Shown here in pieces: positions 28,767-38,357 of a DNA stretch of 56,966 bases. Source of the DNA: Nitrospirota bacterium (lineage in GTDB: Bacteria; Nitrospirota; Thermodesulfovibrionia; Thermodesulfovibrionales; Dissulfurispiraceae); assembly GCA_004321915.1 (NCBI GenBank), contig SCQE01000036.1:1-56966 (forward strand), written 5' to 3'. Below the pieces are notes generated by a model. That model was not told the DNA's origin. It saw nothing but the letters and a program-made list of their open reading frames with translations, and searched no databases. The stretch's first letter is position 1. Every line of letters starts with the position of its first letter. The position numbers were made by a program, and so were the translations under genes.

Positions 28767-30487
28767 ATGAAACTTTAAAACAGCTATCAAAGTCTTCACG
28801 GCATTTATTGTCGTTGTAGGTATTGCAGGCTTTTTTATAGCGCCGCCGATTATAAAGTCTCTGATAGTCGGCAAGGCGTCCGAACAACTCCACAGGCAGG
28901 TAAGCGTGCAGTCGGTTGCTGTTAACCCCTTTGCGCTTTCTCTTACGATAAAAGGCCTTAAAATAAATGAGCCCGACGGTCCCGGCGCGTTTGTTTCGTT
29001 CGACAGGCTTTATCTGAACCTTGAGTCGGTTTCGATACTTAAGAGGGGCCTTGTTCTGAGGGAAATCATTATAGAAAAGCCCTTTGTGAACATAGTGAGG
29101 AAAGATGCGCATTTGTACAATTTTTCGGACTTGATAAAAAAAGAGAAGAAAGAAGAAAAGCCGTCCGATTTCAAGTTTTCTATTAACAACATCAGGATTG
29201 TTGGAGGGAAGATAGATTTTACGGATACCCCAAAGAAGAAGGACCATTTTCGGACAATTCCAATGAAAAGCGTTTTCAAACGAGCATAGAGCCTATAGAT
29301 TTGACTGTTAAAAATTTCAGCAATGCCAAGGGCAAGAGCGCAGAACTCGAATTTTCGATGCAGACCGAGACTATGGAATCCGTAAAGGTTTCCGGGGCCT
29401 TTGGCTTGGACCCGCTTGTATCTGAGGGCATAGTCGAAGTCAAGAAACTTCAGCCTAAGAAATATGCCGCTTATTATGATAAAAAGCTCAATTCGGGCCG
29501 TATTTTTCGGACAAATTACGGATAGAAATAACCGACGGCGGAATTTCGTCTAAGGGTTCGGTCAGTCTGTCCAAAGACGGGCAGCAAAAGATCAAGGCCG
29601 TATTTAAAGGCGATGCTTCGATAAACAATTTTTCTTCGGTCGATGGAATAAATTCGGACGACTTTCTGAAATGGAAATCTTTGTATTTCGGCGGCATAGA
29701 GGTTGATACATCTCCTTTGAATATCAAGATCGACCAGATCGCCCTCTCTGATTTTTACTCAAGGCTGATAGTAAATGCCGACGGCAGCCTTAACGTGCAG
29801 GGCATTGTCGTAAAGCAATCCGACAATAAGAGTGCCGGGAACGACAATTCGTCTTTGGCGCCTGATAAACCGGCTGTTCCTGACAATGCCTCCGCAGCTG
29901 CGCCCAAGAAGATGGTCAGGATCAACTCGCTTTCACTTCAGGGCGGGACCGTAAACTTTTCCGACCGGCATATCAAGCCTAACTATTCGGCCAATCTGCT
30001 TGAGATTGGGGGCAGGGTTTCCGGATTGTCGTCGGACGAGAATACCCTCGCCGATATTGAACGGGACACAGAGGGTTTAAGGCAGAGTATCTTTCAACGC
30101 AAGCTTAAAGCAAAGAAACATAAGGAGCTTCTGAAAAAGGGTGCTGCTCCCTCGTCTGTGGATATGGTGAAGATCGAAAAAGAAGAGCATTTGAAATATC
30201 TTACGATGGCTTACAAAGAAGACAAATTCCCGAAGCCTAGAAATATGGTAGGCCTTTTGAAAGACCTCCCTGCGCCGGAGATGCAAAAACTGATGCTTAC
30301 GCATATAGTTGTAAAGGAGGACGACCTGCGTTTCCTTGCTGCGCAAAGGGCGCTCAAGGTCAAGGAGCATATTTCCAAGTCCAAACAGGTTGAACAGGAG
30401 AGGGTGTTTCTTGTTGAGCCTAAATCCCTTCAGCCCGAGAAAAAGGAAAAGCTTAAAGACAGTAGGGTGGACTTTAGGCTGAAGTAG
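28767..30487 (+). pseudogene. DUF748 (AsmA-like) protein gene, multiply disrupted
   Basis: The coding trace switches frame three times. ATG 28767 (with GAGGAGG upstream) is followed after two codons by a shift into frame FKTAIKVFTAFIVVVGIAG (membrane anchor). At the T-run 29247-29250 the frame slips from DTPKKKDHF to SDNSNEKRFQTSIEP; at the T-run 29503-29507 it slips again from LNSGRIF to SDKLRIEITDGG. The last part (to 30487) contains NFSDRHIKPNYSANLLEI, then DIERDTEGLRQSIFQRKLKA and the terminal SRVDFRLK. In DUF748 proteins as I remember them, several hundred residues lie between the last two blocks, so an in-frame deletion near 30055-30065 is likely. About 573 codons remain of an expected ~1000. 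Confidence 0.75.
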
Positions 30488-30782
30488 TATTTTTCGAGTT
30501 CTACAAACCTGTAACTCTATGCTGTCATAGCCGTGCTGTGCCAAAGTGGCAATCACCGTGTGCCACTTTGGCAATCTGCATTGCATTCAGCCAGACCCTT
30601 CAAAGCCGCTAGAATACCTATTGAACCTCTAGAAAGCTTTAAAATCAATACGTTAAATATTTTTAGTGCAGTAGGTATGAATCTTGTATATATAGTGTCT
30701 GTTTTTTTATACTGTGGGTGTGATTCGAGCATTCCAAATTGCAATAACGATATCTAGTGAAGTAACAGGGGAGGGTTTTTAT
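30488..30782. other. Intergenic, contains one strong dyad
   Basis: Nothing coding is seen. A perfect 13-bp inverted repeat lies at 30539-30573. The sequence further right is AT-rich (TTGTATATATAG near 30690) and could hold a promoter, but no -35/-10 pair is convincing. The right end carries GGGGAGGG, the Shine-Dalgarno of a small ORF. Confidence 0.4.
30539..30573. repeat. Perfect 13-bp inverted repeat
   Basis: TGCCAAAGTGGCA (30539-30551) and TGCCACTTTGGCA (30561-30573) flank a 9-base loop. No T-run follows, so it is not a canonical terminator; it may be an operator or a small insertion remnant. Confidence 0.8.
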
Positions 30783-30884
30783 ATGAACAAAAACGAAGCA
30801 CAAAAAAGAGCTGACCGTATCCGTGCTTTCAGGGCAGAGCTTATCGAGGAAAAAATCACTATATGGGAGGGAGCATGGGTTTAA
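30783..30884 (+). CDS. 33-residue ORF, possible N-terminal remnant
   Basis: ATG 30783 has an excellent GGGGAGGG site upstream. The peptide starts MNKNEAQKRADRIRAFRAEL, which looks like the beginning of DUF2157-type membrane proteins (from memory), and ends at 30884, overlapping the start of the transglutaminase gene. It is either a gene fragment fused to the next gene's leader or a translated coupling peptide. Confidence 0.45.
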   Translation: MNKNEAQKRADRIRAFRAELIEEKITIWEGAWV

Positions 30885-32758
30885 TTAGAACAGTATGGGT
30901 AATAGTCGCGGTTTTAATCGGGGTAGTGACATCTACGTCTCCGGTCTTGTTTGCCGCAGAGGGTGTCGAGACATGGGAAGAAAAACATAAGAGCGAACCT
31001 TATGTGATGCTGCTGAAGGATTATGTGATAAAGATAAACAAAGACTACAGCGTAACGGAAACATTTCACAAGAGGGCCAAAGTCCAGAATGAAGCCGGAA
31101 AATCCTTGGGCGAGATATCTATAAACTACGATAAAAGTCGTGAAGAGATAAGCAATGTTGAGGCATATACGATAACCGCTGAAGGCAAAAAACTCGGCTA
31201 CGAGAAGATACAGGACCTTAATTCCGCAGAAGGTTTTGCGATATATTCTGACGGCCGGAAAAAAGTCATAACAATGGCTAATGTTGTAGAGGGAAGCATT
31301 GTTGAATGGAAATCAACGAAGGTCATAAAAAAACCTGTGATTGAAAACCACTATTATGACCACTTCCATTTTACGAATAGCTATCCGACCAAGGAAATGA
31401 AATACAAAATTATAGCCCCTAAAGAATTGAAACTCTTCTTCAAGAAACAAAACACGGCAATAGACCCTAAGGTAGAGATTGTAGGAGAAGACGCTGTTTA
31501 TACTTGGGAAGCCAGAAACAGCGACAAAGTGGATGAAGAAGAGTTCATGCCTCGCGAGGAAGATGTTCACCAGATTGTCTGGATTTCCACTCTCACCGAC
31601 TGGAAACAGCTTTCGGACTGGATGTGGTCATTGTATATGAAACATCTGAAGGTGTCGCCCGAGATTAAAGACAAGGTAAAGGAACTTGCCGGCGGTAAAG
31701 ATACGGTTTTAGAAAAGGTCCAAGCCATTATAGAATATTTGCGGTCCGACTTCCGTTATGTCTCGATGAATATAGACCTGCATAACTATGAGCCTCATCC
31801 TGCAAAAGAAATATTCTCGAATAAGTACGGAGATTGCAAGGACCTTACCCTGCTTGCCATGACAATGCTGTCTGAGATAGGGGTAAAGGCATGGCCTGTT
31901 ATTTCATCAGGCAATGTCGAGCTTGAGCGCGAAAGACTTTCGCCAATGCCGTTTTATTTCGATCATGTTTTTTTATTTATAGAGATTCAAGGCAAACAAT
32001 ACTTCACTGATGTATTGTTGAAAGGCTACGGTCTTAACGAAGTCCCTGCATATCTTTCAGAGAACAAGGTGTTTGTGGTCAACGAACAGGGCGGTTTTTT
32101 TGCTGAACTTCCTTCATCCAAAACGGATGAACTGACTACAGCCATGGACCAGCGTACAATTATCCGCAACGATGGGACGGCTTTTATAGATATGAACCTT
32201 GTATTTTCGAAAGACGCATCTATCAGTATGCGCGAGCGCTTCAAAAAAATCTCTGCCGAAACTAAGGGGAAATTTTTTGAGGCCATGGAAACCGCACTTA
32301 TTGCTGGCGGAAAAATTCAGGCGCGCAATTGGGAGAATATCGATAAGTCAAGTGACAAGATTATTTTTAAAGCCAAGTTCGAGCATAAAAATTGGGTCCA
32401 ATATATGGATAGAATGATGATTTTCGGACTGCCGCAGATACAAAGGGGCACGATCTTTTCGGCATCTAAGAGAAAACACCCGTTTGTCTTTTTTTCGGGT
32501 GATGTATCAAAGAGCACCTATACATATACCTTCCCTTCGGATTATGAGGTGCGTGAACTGCCCAAGAAGATATCTCTGGAGACCCCCTTTTCGAGCTATT
32601 CTCGCGAGTATTCAATAAAGGGCAACGAGGTCATGGCGCAAGAAACATCGGCAATTAAGCGGAGCAAGATGCCCCCGGAAGAGTACCAGAATGTAAAAAA
32701 CTTTTATGATGAACTTGCAAGTATGACTAACGGAAAAGTAGTTATTCAGAAAAGGTGA
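30875..32758 (+). CDS. DUF3857 / transglutaminase-like exported protein
   Basis: The protein has 627 residues. A signal peptide (1-28, cleavage after LFA) leads to a DUF3857 domain (~45-225) and a transglutaminase core with Cys321 (KYGDCKD), His364 (FDHVFL) and Asp379 (FTDVLL) in the expected order. A C-terminal beta-rich region (~420-627) resembles the DUF2569/3858-type tails seen in these proteins. It probably acts on peptides or proteins in the periplasm, by hydrolysis or crosslinking. Start 30875 is chosen for the GGGAGGG before it; ATG 30863 is four codons upstream. Confidence 0.82.
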   Translation: MGLIRTVWVIVAVLIGVVTSTSPVLFAAEGVETWEEKHKSEPYVMLLKDYVIKINKDYSVTETFHKRAKVQNEAGKSLGEISINYDKSREEISNVEAYTITAEGKKLGYEKIQDLNSAEGFAIYSDGRKKVITMANVVEGSIVEWKSTKVIKKPVIENHYYDHFHFTNSYPTKEMKYKIIAPKELKLFFKKQNTAIDPKVEIVGEDAVYTWEARNSDKVDEEEFMPREEDVHQIVWISTLTDWKQLSDWMWSLYMKHLKVSPEIKDKVKELAGGKDTVLEKVQAIIEYLRSDFRYVSMNIDLHNYEPHPAKEIFSNKYGDCKDLTLLAMTMLSEIGVKAWPVISSGNVELERERLSPMPFYFDHVFLFIEIQGKQYFTDVLLKGYGLNEVPAYLSENKVFVVNEQGGFFAELPSSKTDELTTAMDQRTIIRNDGTAFIDMNLVFSKDASISMRERFKKISAETKGKFFEAMETALIAGGKIQARNWENIDKSSDKIIFKAKFEHKNWVQYMDRMMIFGLPQIQRGTIFSASKRKHPFVFFSGDVSKSTYTYTFPSDYEVRELPKKISLETPFSSYSREYSIKGNEVMAQETSAIKRSKMPPEEYQNVKNFYDELASMTNGKVVIQKR

Positions 32759-32852
32759 AGGCGTTATCTTTGATTTGCCCTCTTTTTATGGGGTGAAATG
32801 ACATGAGAGAACACATAGGCTTTCGTATGGAGCGACACAAGCGGCCTTCAGG

Positions 32853-33542
32853 CTATTCTACAAACCTGTAGCCAATGCCGGATACGGTTGATATGTATTC
32901 AGGCTCCGAGGGGTTGGTCTCTATTTTCTGCCTCAGGTGCTGGATATGCACATCGATGACGCGGCTCCATGAATAAAGGCTGCTGTTTTTCCAGAGCTCT
33001 TTTCTTATGGCCTCCCGGGTGATCACAGTGCCCCTGTTGTTCACAAAGTAAGAGAGCATGGAGAACTCTTTAGGAGTGAGTATGATTTCCCTGTTTTTGA
33101 CCGTTACCGTTCTTTTTTTGAAGTCTATGCTCATATCGCGTATGGTTATCTGCTCCATGTTTTCGGTGGTCTTGGTGCGTCGTAGGCATGCCTTGATTCT
33201 GGCTATGAGTTCGAGGGTCTCAAAGGGTTTGACCATATAATCGTCGGCCCCGCTTTCAAGTCCTATGACCTTGTCCGATATTTTATCTTTCGCAGTAAGC
33301 ATGATCACAGGCAGGGTGGGGTATTGTTCCCTTACCACCCTGCATATCTCTACGCCGTTGCCGTCCGGCAGCATTACGTCGAGTATGATAAGGTCCGGTT
33401 TTTGCCCGCTCAGCGCCTTCTTGCCTTCTTTCCACGAGTTTGCCGTAGTCACGGAATATCTGTGCATTTCCAGATTGGCCTTCAGCACCTTGAGTATGTC
33501 GAGGTCGTCGTCGATAATTAATACGTTCTTGATTGAGCTCAC
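32853..33542 (-). CDS. OmpR/PhoB-family response regulator
   Basis: The protein has 229 residues with a GTG start that overlaps the stop of the upstream kinase (GTGA). The receiver has acidic residues 11-13, Asp55 (LIILDVMLPDG), Thr in MLTAKD and Lys in YMVKPFE. A winged-helix DNA-binding domain (~135-229) ends SRVIDVHIQHLRQKIE and ISTVSGIGYRFVE. It is the output partner of the heme-motif kinase, controlling unknown promoters. Confidence 0.93.
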   Translation of the reverse strand: MSSIKNVLIIDDDLDILKVLKANLEMHRYSVTTANSWKEGKKALSGQKPDLIILDVMLPDGNGVEICRVVREQYPTLPVIMLTAKDKISDKVIGLESGADDYMVKPFETLELIARIKACLRRTKTTENMEQITIRDMSIDFKKRTVTVKNREIILTPKEFSMLSYFVNNRGTVITREAIRKELWKNSSLYSWSRVIDVHIQHLRQKIETNPSEPEYISTVSGIGYRFVE

Positions 33543-35236
33543 ATTCCCTCCTTGTCGGCTGCGGAAGTAAAGCTGCGCTGTTTGTATTCGGCGCTGCCTT
33601 GTTCAGGAATTTTGAAATAAAAACAACTGCCGCTTATCTTTTCGGTGTTGATTTTCACATCTATTATACCGTTGTGCGCATCGATTATGCTTTTGCAGAT
33701 CGAAAGCCCCAGACCTGCGCCTTCTTTGTTGCCCTCTTTGTAGAATTTTTCGAATATCCGTGTTTTTGACGACGGCTTGATTCCTATCCCTTCGTCGCAC
33801 ACCTCGGTAACTATATGACCGTCTTCGATATAAGCTTTCAGGGTTATCTCCGAACCTTCGGGGCTGAATTTGATGGCGTTCGATATCAGGTTGATCAATA
33901 CCTGCTTGATCCTGTCCTCATCCGCAATTGTCGGCAGCCTTTCGGGGATGAGGGCGCTGAAGAAAATGCCCTTTTCATCCGCATTGACCTGAAGGTAAGT
34001 GAGTGTTTCGGCTATCAGATGTGAAAGGTTCACCGGCACGAACCTCCAGTCGTAGGCGCCCAGTTCTATGCGTTCCAAGTCCAGCATTCCGTTGACCATC
34101 CTTATGAGTCTCTCGGCATTTTTCTTTATGACATCGAAAAACACGCACAGGTCTTCGATGGATTTTTTGTCGGGACTTTCATCGACGAATATAGTAAGTT
34201 TTGCCGAGATGTAGTCCATGGCCCCTTTTATGGATGTTAGCGGGGTCCTGAGCTCATGCGAGGCCCGGGCAATGAAATCTGATTTTTTGTCGTTGGCCTC
34301 CTGCAGAAGGTTGTTTGCCTTGTTGAGCCTTTTGTTCATCCGGGTCAGGTCGTAGGTCGCGGAGTTTATCCTTTCGTTGAGCGTACGGTGGTATTCGTTG
34401 ATCTTTGTGGTCATCTCGCCGAAGGCCCGGCATATGTCCTCGAACTCGTCGCCTGTTTTAAGATTGTTGTTGACATTGTAGCGGCCTTTTGAGAACTCGC
34501 TTATGGATTCTTTGAGGTTGCCGAGGGGTGAAAGTACGACTTTTTTCAGCATCAGATACAGTGCGGTCATAGTGGACAAGACCGTTATCACGCCTGCAAA
34601 GAACATATATTTTTTGTTGTCGTTTATCATTGCTACGGTTTTGCTCATAGGCAGAGTTATGCTGATCGCGCCCCTTACATCTCCTACTTTATACCCTTGT
34701 GTCCCGTGACATGTCAGGCAGGATTCTTTAACATAAAGGGGGGAGATGTAACGGAAATAGCTCGAACCTTCGATGATCTCTACGGTATTGAGTTCTTTTA
34801 TGTTCTCTTTTTCGAACCGCACAAGCGCATCTTTTTCAAAGGCGTCCGGCGCGTTTTCGGGATTGATCAGTTTAAGGCTTGTAATATGGAACCAGAAAAG
34901 TTCCCTGTCTTTTGTGTATAGGGCAAGGTCTTTTGTGACCATTGCGGGTGTTTTCTTTATGTATCGTTTGCCGCTCACGTCCGCAATTTCCGGATTTTTA
35001 ATGTACTGAGACGGCTTGGTCCAAGGCAGTTTCTCTACATATATGCCTCCGTGGTCTGCTATCCATTGTCTGGTGATCACTATCTGTTTGAATAAAACTC
35101 TGGCCTCATTCTCGAGTTGCCCTGCTATTATTTCCTGCTGGTGCATCTGTATGTGCGTAAACGAGATGCTGAGCGCTGTGGTGAGAATGAGGGAGCAGGT
35201 AAGTATGACTTTGAGGCTCAGCTTTGAGCTGACCAT
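33539..35236 (-). CDS. DUF3365 sensor histidine kinase with a c-type heme motif
   Basis: The protein has 565 residues. TM1 is ~8-28. The periplasmic DUF3365 (Tll0287-like) domain (~35-205) contains a single CXXCH site, ESCLTCHGTQG (Cys173, Cys176, His177), followed by GDVRGAISITLPMS. TM2 is ~210-231, then HAMP and a coiled coil, phospho-His327 (ARASHELRTPLTS) and a HATPase domain (INLISNAIKFSP; DEGIGI; GAGLGLSICKS). A covalently bound heme would allow sensing of redox state, NO, O2 or CO. The stop is adjacent to the following regulator, and the start abuts the upstream HD-GYP stop. Confidence 0.92.
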   Translation of the reverse strand: MVSSKLSLKVILTCSLILTTALSISFTHIQMHQQEIIAGQLENEARVLFKQIVITRQWIADHGGIYVEKLPWTKPSQYIKNPEIADVSGKRYIKKTPAMVTKDLALYTKDRELFWFHITSLKLINPENAPDAFEKDALVRFEKENIKELNTVEIIEGSSYFRYISPLYVKESCLTCHGTQGYKVGDVRGAISITLPMSKTVAMINDNKKYMFFAGVITVLSTMTALYLMLKKVVLSPLGNLKESISEFSKGRYNVNNNLKTGDEFEDICRAFGEMTTKINEYHRTLNERINSATYDLTRMNKRLNKANNLLQEANDKKSDFIARASHELRTPLTSIKGAMDYISAKLTIFVDESPDKKSIEDLCVFFDVIKKNAERLIRMVNGMLDLERIELGAYDWRFVPVNLSHLIAETLTYLQVNADEKGIFFSALIPERLPTIADEDRIKQVLINLISNAIKFSPEGSEITLKAYIEDGHIVTEVCDEGIGIKPSSKTRIFEKFYKEGNKEGAGLGLSICKSIIDAHNGIIDVKINTEKISGSCFYFKIPEQGSAEYKQRSFTSAADKEGM

Positions 35237-36982
35237 TCAGCAGTCTATCTGCGACGGCTTGATCTCTTTGTCCGCGTATTCCCTGTAGATCTTCTCATTG
35301 ATGAAGAAATCGAGAATGTCCGGATCGATGTGTCCGTCTTTTTTCATAAAACCCAGAATTTTTAATGCCTGAGATATGGGCATCGGTTTTTTGTAAGGCC
35401 TGTCGCTGGCAGTGAGGGCCTCGAAGATATCGGCTATCGCTATTATTCTGGACTGGTACGCAAGCTCTTCCGCCTTTTTGCCGAATGGGTATCCTGTGCC
35501 GTCAAGCTTTTCATGATGCTGGGCAGCGTATTCGGGCACACGCATCAATTTTTTAGGGAATGGCAGGCTCTTCAATATTTTTGAAGTTACGAGGGCGTGA
35601 TTTTCTATGATCGTTCTTTCCTCTTTAGTCAGGGTACCTTTGCGTATAGAAAGATTGTACAATTCGTCTTCCGAGAGGAAAGGCCTGGAACCTACTCCGT
35701 CATTCCAGTTTTTTTCTGATATGCTTTTCAGTTTTGCAACTTTAGCATCGTCCATGAACTCGGCCGGCTGATTGCATGCCAATACGAATTTTCTTTCCGC
35801 TTCGAGTTCGTTATATCGTTCGTCGAACTGTTTCTTTATTTCGGCAGCTTTGTCTTCGTTTAATTCGCATTCCTCAGAGACCAGCTTTTTGTAATATTCT
35901 ATCAGCGTATCCCTTTTCATGGCCTCATAGCGCATGGATACAAGCTCCGCCCTGTCCGATATCTTTTCGAGCTTAGTTGCTTTGTCCACAACATGTTCGG
36001 GGGTCGTCACTTTCCCTATATCATGCAGCCACGCTGCTGTGCTTAATTCTTTAAGTTCATCTTCATTTAGCTTGAAATCCTTGAACACGCCCTCTGCTTG
36101 ATCAGTCATCTTTTTAGCTATGATCATGGTAAGCTCCTGAACCCTTCGTATGTGTCCTGCGGTGTATGGAGACTTTTCGTCGATGGCCATAGCTATGGCC
36201 CTTATGAATGAGTCCAACAGGTGTTCCAGTTCGCGGTAAAGCCGGACGTTTGTTATGGCGACAGCGGCCTGCGAGGCGAGCGAAGCAATGAGCGCTACGT
36301 TCTCGCGCAGAAACGCTACGCTTTCTTTTGTTTGTGCGTCTATGGCGTTTATCAACTGAAGCACGCCGATAATCTCGTTTTCTTTGTTTCTCATCGGGAC
36401 CACGAGCATTGATTTCGAGCGGTACCCTGTGCCTGCGTCGAATTTTTTTGTGCCTGTGAAATCAAAGCCTTCGGCCTCATAAACGTCAGGTATATTGACT
36501 ATCTCTCCGGTGACCGCAGTGTAAGACGAAACATTCGAGCAGTTAGGCTGGCCGTCTTTCGTCAGCGGAACGGGCGGCCATGTTATAGGACCTGCGGTGC
36601 CTCCCATCCGTGTTTTCATGGTATCGTTCTGGACAATCGCAAATTCGAGGCATTGCCGCTCTTCGTTAAGTATATAAAGCGTTCCCGCGTCTGCAGTCGA
36701 AAAGGCGCGCGCTTCATCGACTATTCTTTCTAAAAGCCTCTGCAGGTTTTGTTCCGCAGAAAGGGCTATGCCGATTTCGTTCAGCTTCGTTATGTGGGTT
36801 ATCTGTTTGTCTGCGTAATCTTTTACCTTGCCGATTATCGAGTTCAGGGTGTCGGTGAGGGGATTGCCGGCAGGCGACGCTTCCAGACCGTGGGTTTTTG
36901 CATAATCGTCTATTTCAGCCGTTATGCCGTCGAGAAGCTTGTTCAGATTTTCATTGTCCGAGTGGTAATTGTTGAGTTTCAT
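35237..36982 (-). CDS. GAF-HD-GYP cyclic-di-GMP phosphodiesterase (second of pair)
   Basis: The protein has 581 residues. An N-terminal helical region (1-75) precedes a GAF domain (~80-245: RAFSTADAGTLYIL, TGYRSKSMLVVPMRN) and an HD-GYP domain with AWLHDIGKV and HHEKLDGTGYP, so the catalytic signature is intact. A 100-residue helical insert lies between the HD core and the GYP part (~395-475). It should degrade c-di-GMP. The ATG at 36982 starts 2 bp after the upstream gene's stop; a longer in-frame start at 37117 would sit inside that gene. No clear Shine-Dalgarno, so translation is probably coupled. Confidence 0.88.
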   Translation of the reverse strand: MKLNNYHSDNENLNKLLDGITAEIDDYAKTHGLEASPAGNPLTDTLNSIIGKVKDYADKQITHITKLNEIGIALSAEQNLQRLLERIVDEARAFSTADAGTLYILNEERQCLEFAIVQNDTMKTRMGGTAGPITWPPVPLTKDGQPNCSNVSSYTAVTGEIVNIPDVYEAEGFDFTGTKKFDAGTGYRSKSMLVVPMRNKENEIIGVLQLINAIDAQTKESVAFLRENVALIASLASQAAVAITNVRLYRELEHLLDSFIRAIAMAIDEKSPYTAGHIRRVQELTMIIAKKMTDQAEGVFKDFKLNEDELKELSTAAWLHDIGKVTTPEHVVDKATKLEKISDRAELVSMRYEAMKRDTLIEYYKKLVSEECELNEDKAAEIKKQFDERYNELEAERKFVLACNQPAEFMDDAKVAKLKSISEKNWNDGVGSRPFLSEDELYNLSIRKGTLTKEERTIIENHALVTSKILKSLPFPKKLMRVPEYAAQHHEKLDGTGYPFGKKAEELAYQSRIIAIADIFEALTASDRPYKKPMPISQALKILGFMKKDGHIDPDILDFFINEKIYREYADKEIKPSQIDC

Positions 36983-36984
36983 TT

Positions 36985-38223
36985 TTAGTGGTCGGGATAC
37001 CTTTCGGATATGTTTTTGATAATGTCGAGGACCGACAAAAACGCGTCGATCATCTCTGCGTCGAACTGTTTTCCACGCTCTTTGGTCAATGTTTCCAAGA
37101 CTTCGGATTCGTCCCATTTTTCTTTGTAAACACGCTTGGAACTCAGCGCGTCATAAACGTCCGCAACCGCTACGATCCTGCCGAACACAGGGATCTCTTC
37201 TTCTTTTTTTCCGCGGGGCTTGCCCGATTCGGTTTCGTATCCGGGGACCGTCGAACCTGTAAACGGGTTGATATGTCCCGGATACCCTTTGCCGTCCCAA
37301 CGTTCATGATGGTTCAGCGCCACTATGGAAGAGGACTCGTCGAATTCGGAATAGATGTCCGAGAACATTCTGGCCCCTAGAATGGTATGATTTTTCATTA
37401 TTTCGTACTCGTCCGGGTCTAAGCGGGCCGGTTTTTTCAGGATCGCGTCGGGGATGCCCACTTTACCTACGTCATGCAGCATGGCAGCCATTCTGAGTAT
37501 GTCCTTTCCCTGAGCAATCTCTTCCTGCCGAGTCCCCTTATCGATGGCCCATTTTTCGTATATCTCCAGAGAGTAGGAGGCGACCCTGTTCACATGGGCG
37601 CCGGTCTCTTTCGGGTCTCTAAGTTCAGCCATTTTTGCCATTCTGAGGATCATCGAGCGGGTCATGCGCGCCCTCTCGATGGCCATAGCGGCCAAGTTTG
37701 CAAAATGGACCATCATAGGTTCTTCGTCTTTGCGGAAATGTATGACGTTGCCTGAAGCGTCCTTGCAGTTGATCAACTGAAGCACACCTGCAATCTCGCC
37801 CCTGTTGGTTTTGAGCGGTATGGTCAGCATCGATTTTGTTCTGTATCCGGTCAGTTCGTCGAAACTGCGGTTAAATGAAAACGGGTAAACATCGCCCAGC
37901 GTGTATACATCCGGCAGGTTGAGCAGTTCTCCGGTGTGGGCCACATGGCCCGAAATAGAGTTGTTGTTTATCGGTATCGTGAATGTGGAGTAAATGAGTT
38001 TTTTGCCCTTGGCCAGTTTGCTTTGGAGTGTGTCGTTCTGTGTGTAACTGAATTTCAGCCTGTCCTCGTCCTTGATGTAGATAGAGCCTGCGTCTGCGTT
38101 TGCAAACTCACGCGCTTCGGACAGCACCCTTTCGAGCAGGACATCTATGTCCTTGACCCCTGCAAGTTCGATCCCGATGTTTATGATCCTTTTCAGTTTG
38201 TTTTCTTCGTCGATCAAGCGCAC
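36985..38223 (-). CDS. GAF-HD-GYP cyclic-di-GMP phosphodiesterase (first of pair)
   Basis: The protein has 412 residues. GAF domain ~10-185 (REFANADAGSIYIKDED, TGYRTKSMLTIPLKT) and HD-GYP domain ~205-400 with AAMLHDVGKVGIPD and HHERWDGKGYP, both catalytic signatures intact. It should hydrolyse c-di-GMP. It is the first gene of a four-gene minus-strand operon. The start could be GTG 38223 or TTG 38217; GGGAGG ends right at the GTG and is better spaced for the TTG. Confidence 0.9.
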   Translation of the reverse strand: MRLIDEENKLKRIINIGIELAGVKDIDVLLERVLSEAREFANADAGSIYIKDEDRLKFSYTQNDTLQSKLAKGKKLIYSTFTIPINNNSISGHVAHTGELLNLPDVYTLGDVYPFSFNRSFDELTGYRTKSMLTIPLKTNRGEIAGVLQLINCKDASGNVIHFRKDEEPMMVHFANLAAMAIERARMTRSMILRMAKMAELRDPKETGAHVNRVASYSLEIYEKWAIDKGTRQEEIAQGKDILRMAAMLHDVGKVGIPDAILKKPARLDPDEYEIMKNHTILGARMFSDIYSEFDESSSIVALNHHERWDGKGYPGHINPFTGSTVPGYETESGKPRGKKEEEIPVFGRIVAVADVYDALSSKRVYKEKWDESEVLETLTKERGKQFDAEMIDAFLSVLDIIKNISERYPDH

Positions 38224-38250
38224 CTCCCAAACTGCCGACTGAATGTATTT

Positions 38251-38279
38251 ATTCTATCCCAAACATTACATCTTTACAA
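38251..38279 (-). promoter_or_regulatory. Sigma-70-type promoter of the HD-GYP/heme-kinase operon
   Basis: On the minus strand TTGTAA (38279-38274) and TAGAAT (38256-38251) are separated by 17 bp. The -10 matches 5 of 6 and the -35 4 of 6. Transcription would start near 38244, about 20 bp before the first start codon. Confidence 0.55.
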
Positions 38280-38357
38280 GGAAACGAATGCAGTACGGTT
38301 CTTGCTTGCGTCTAATCCATGCGAAACGAGTTTTGCGCTTAATATGTTCTCGCAAGA

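Noticed and set aside
29240-29515. Programmed -1 frameshifting in the DUF748 gene
   Set aside because: The T-runs are only 4-5 long and do not form a tandem slippery heptamer in the right phase, no stimulatory structure is obvious, and the gene has other damage. Loss of function or sequencing error is simpler.
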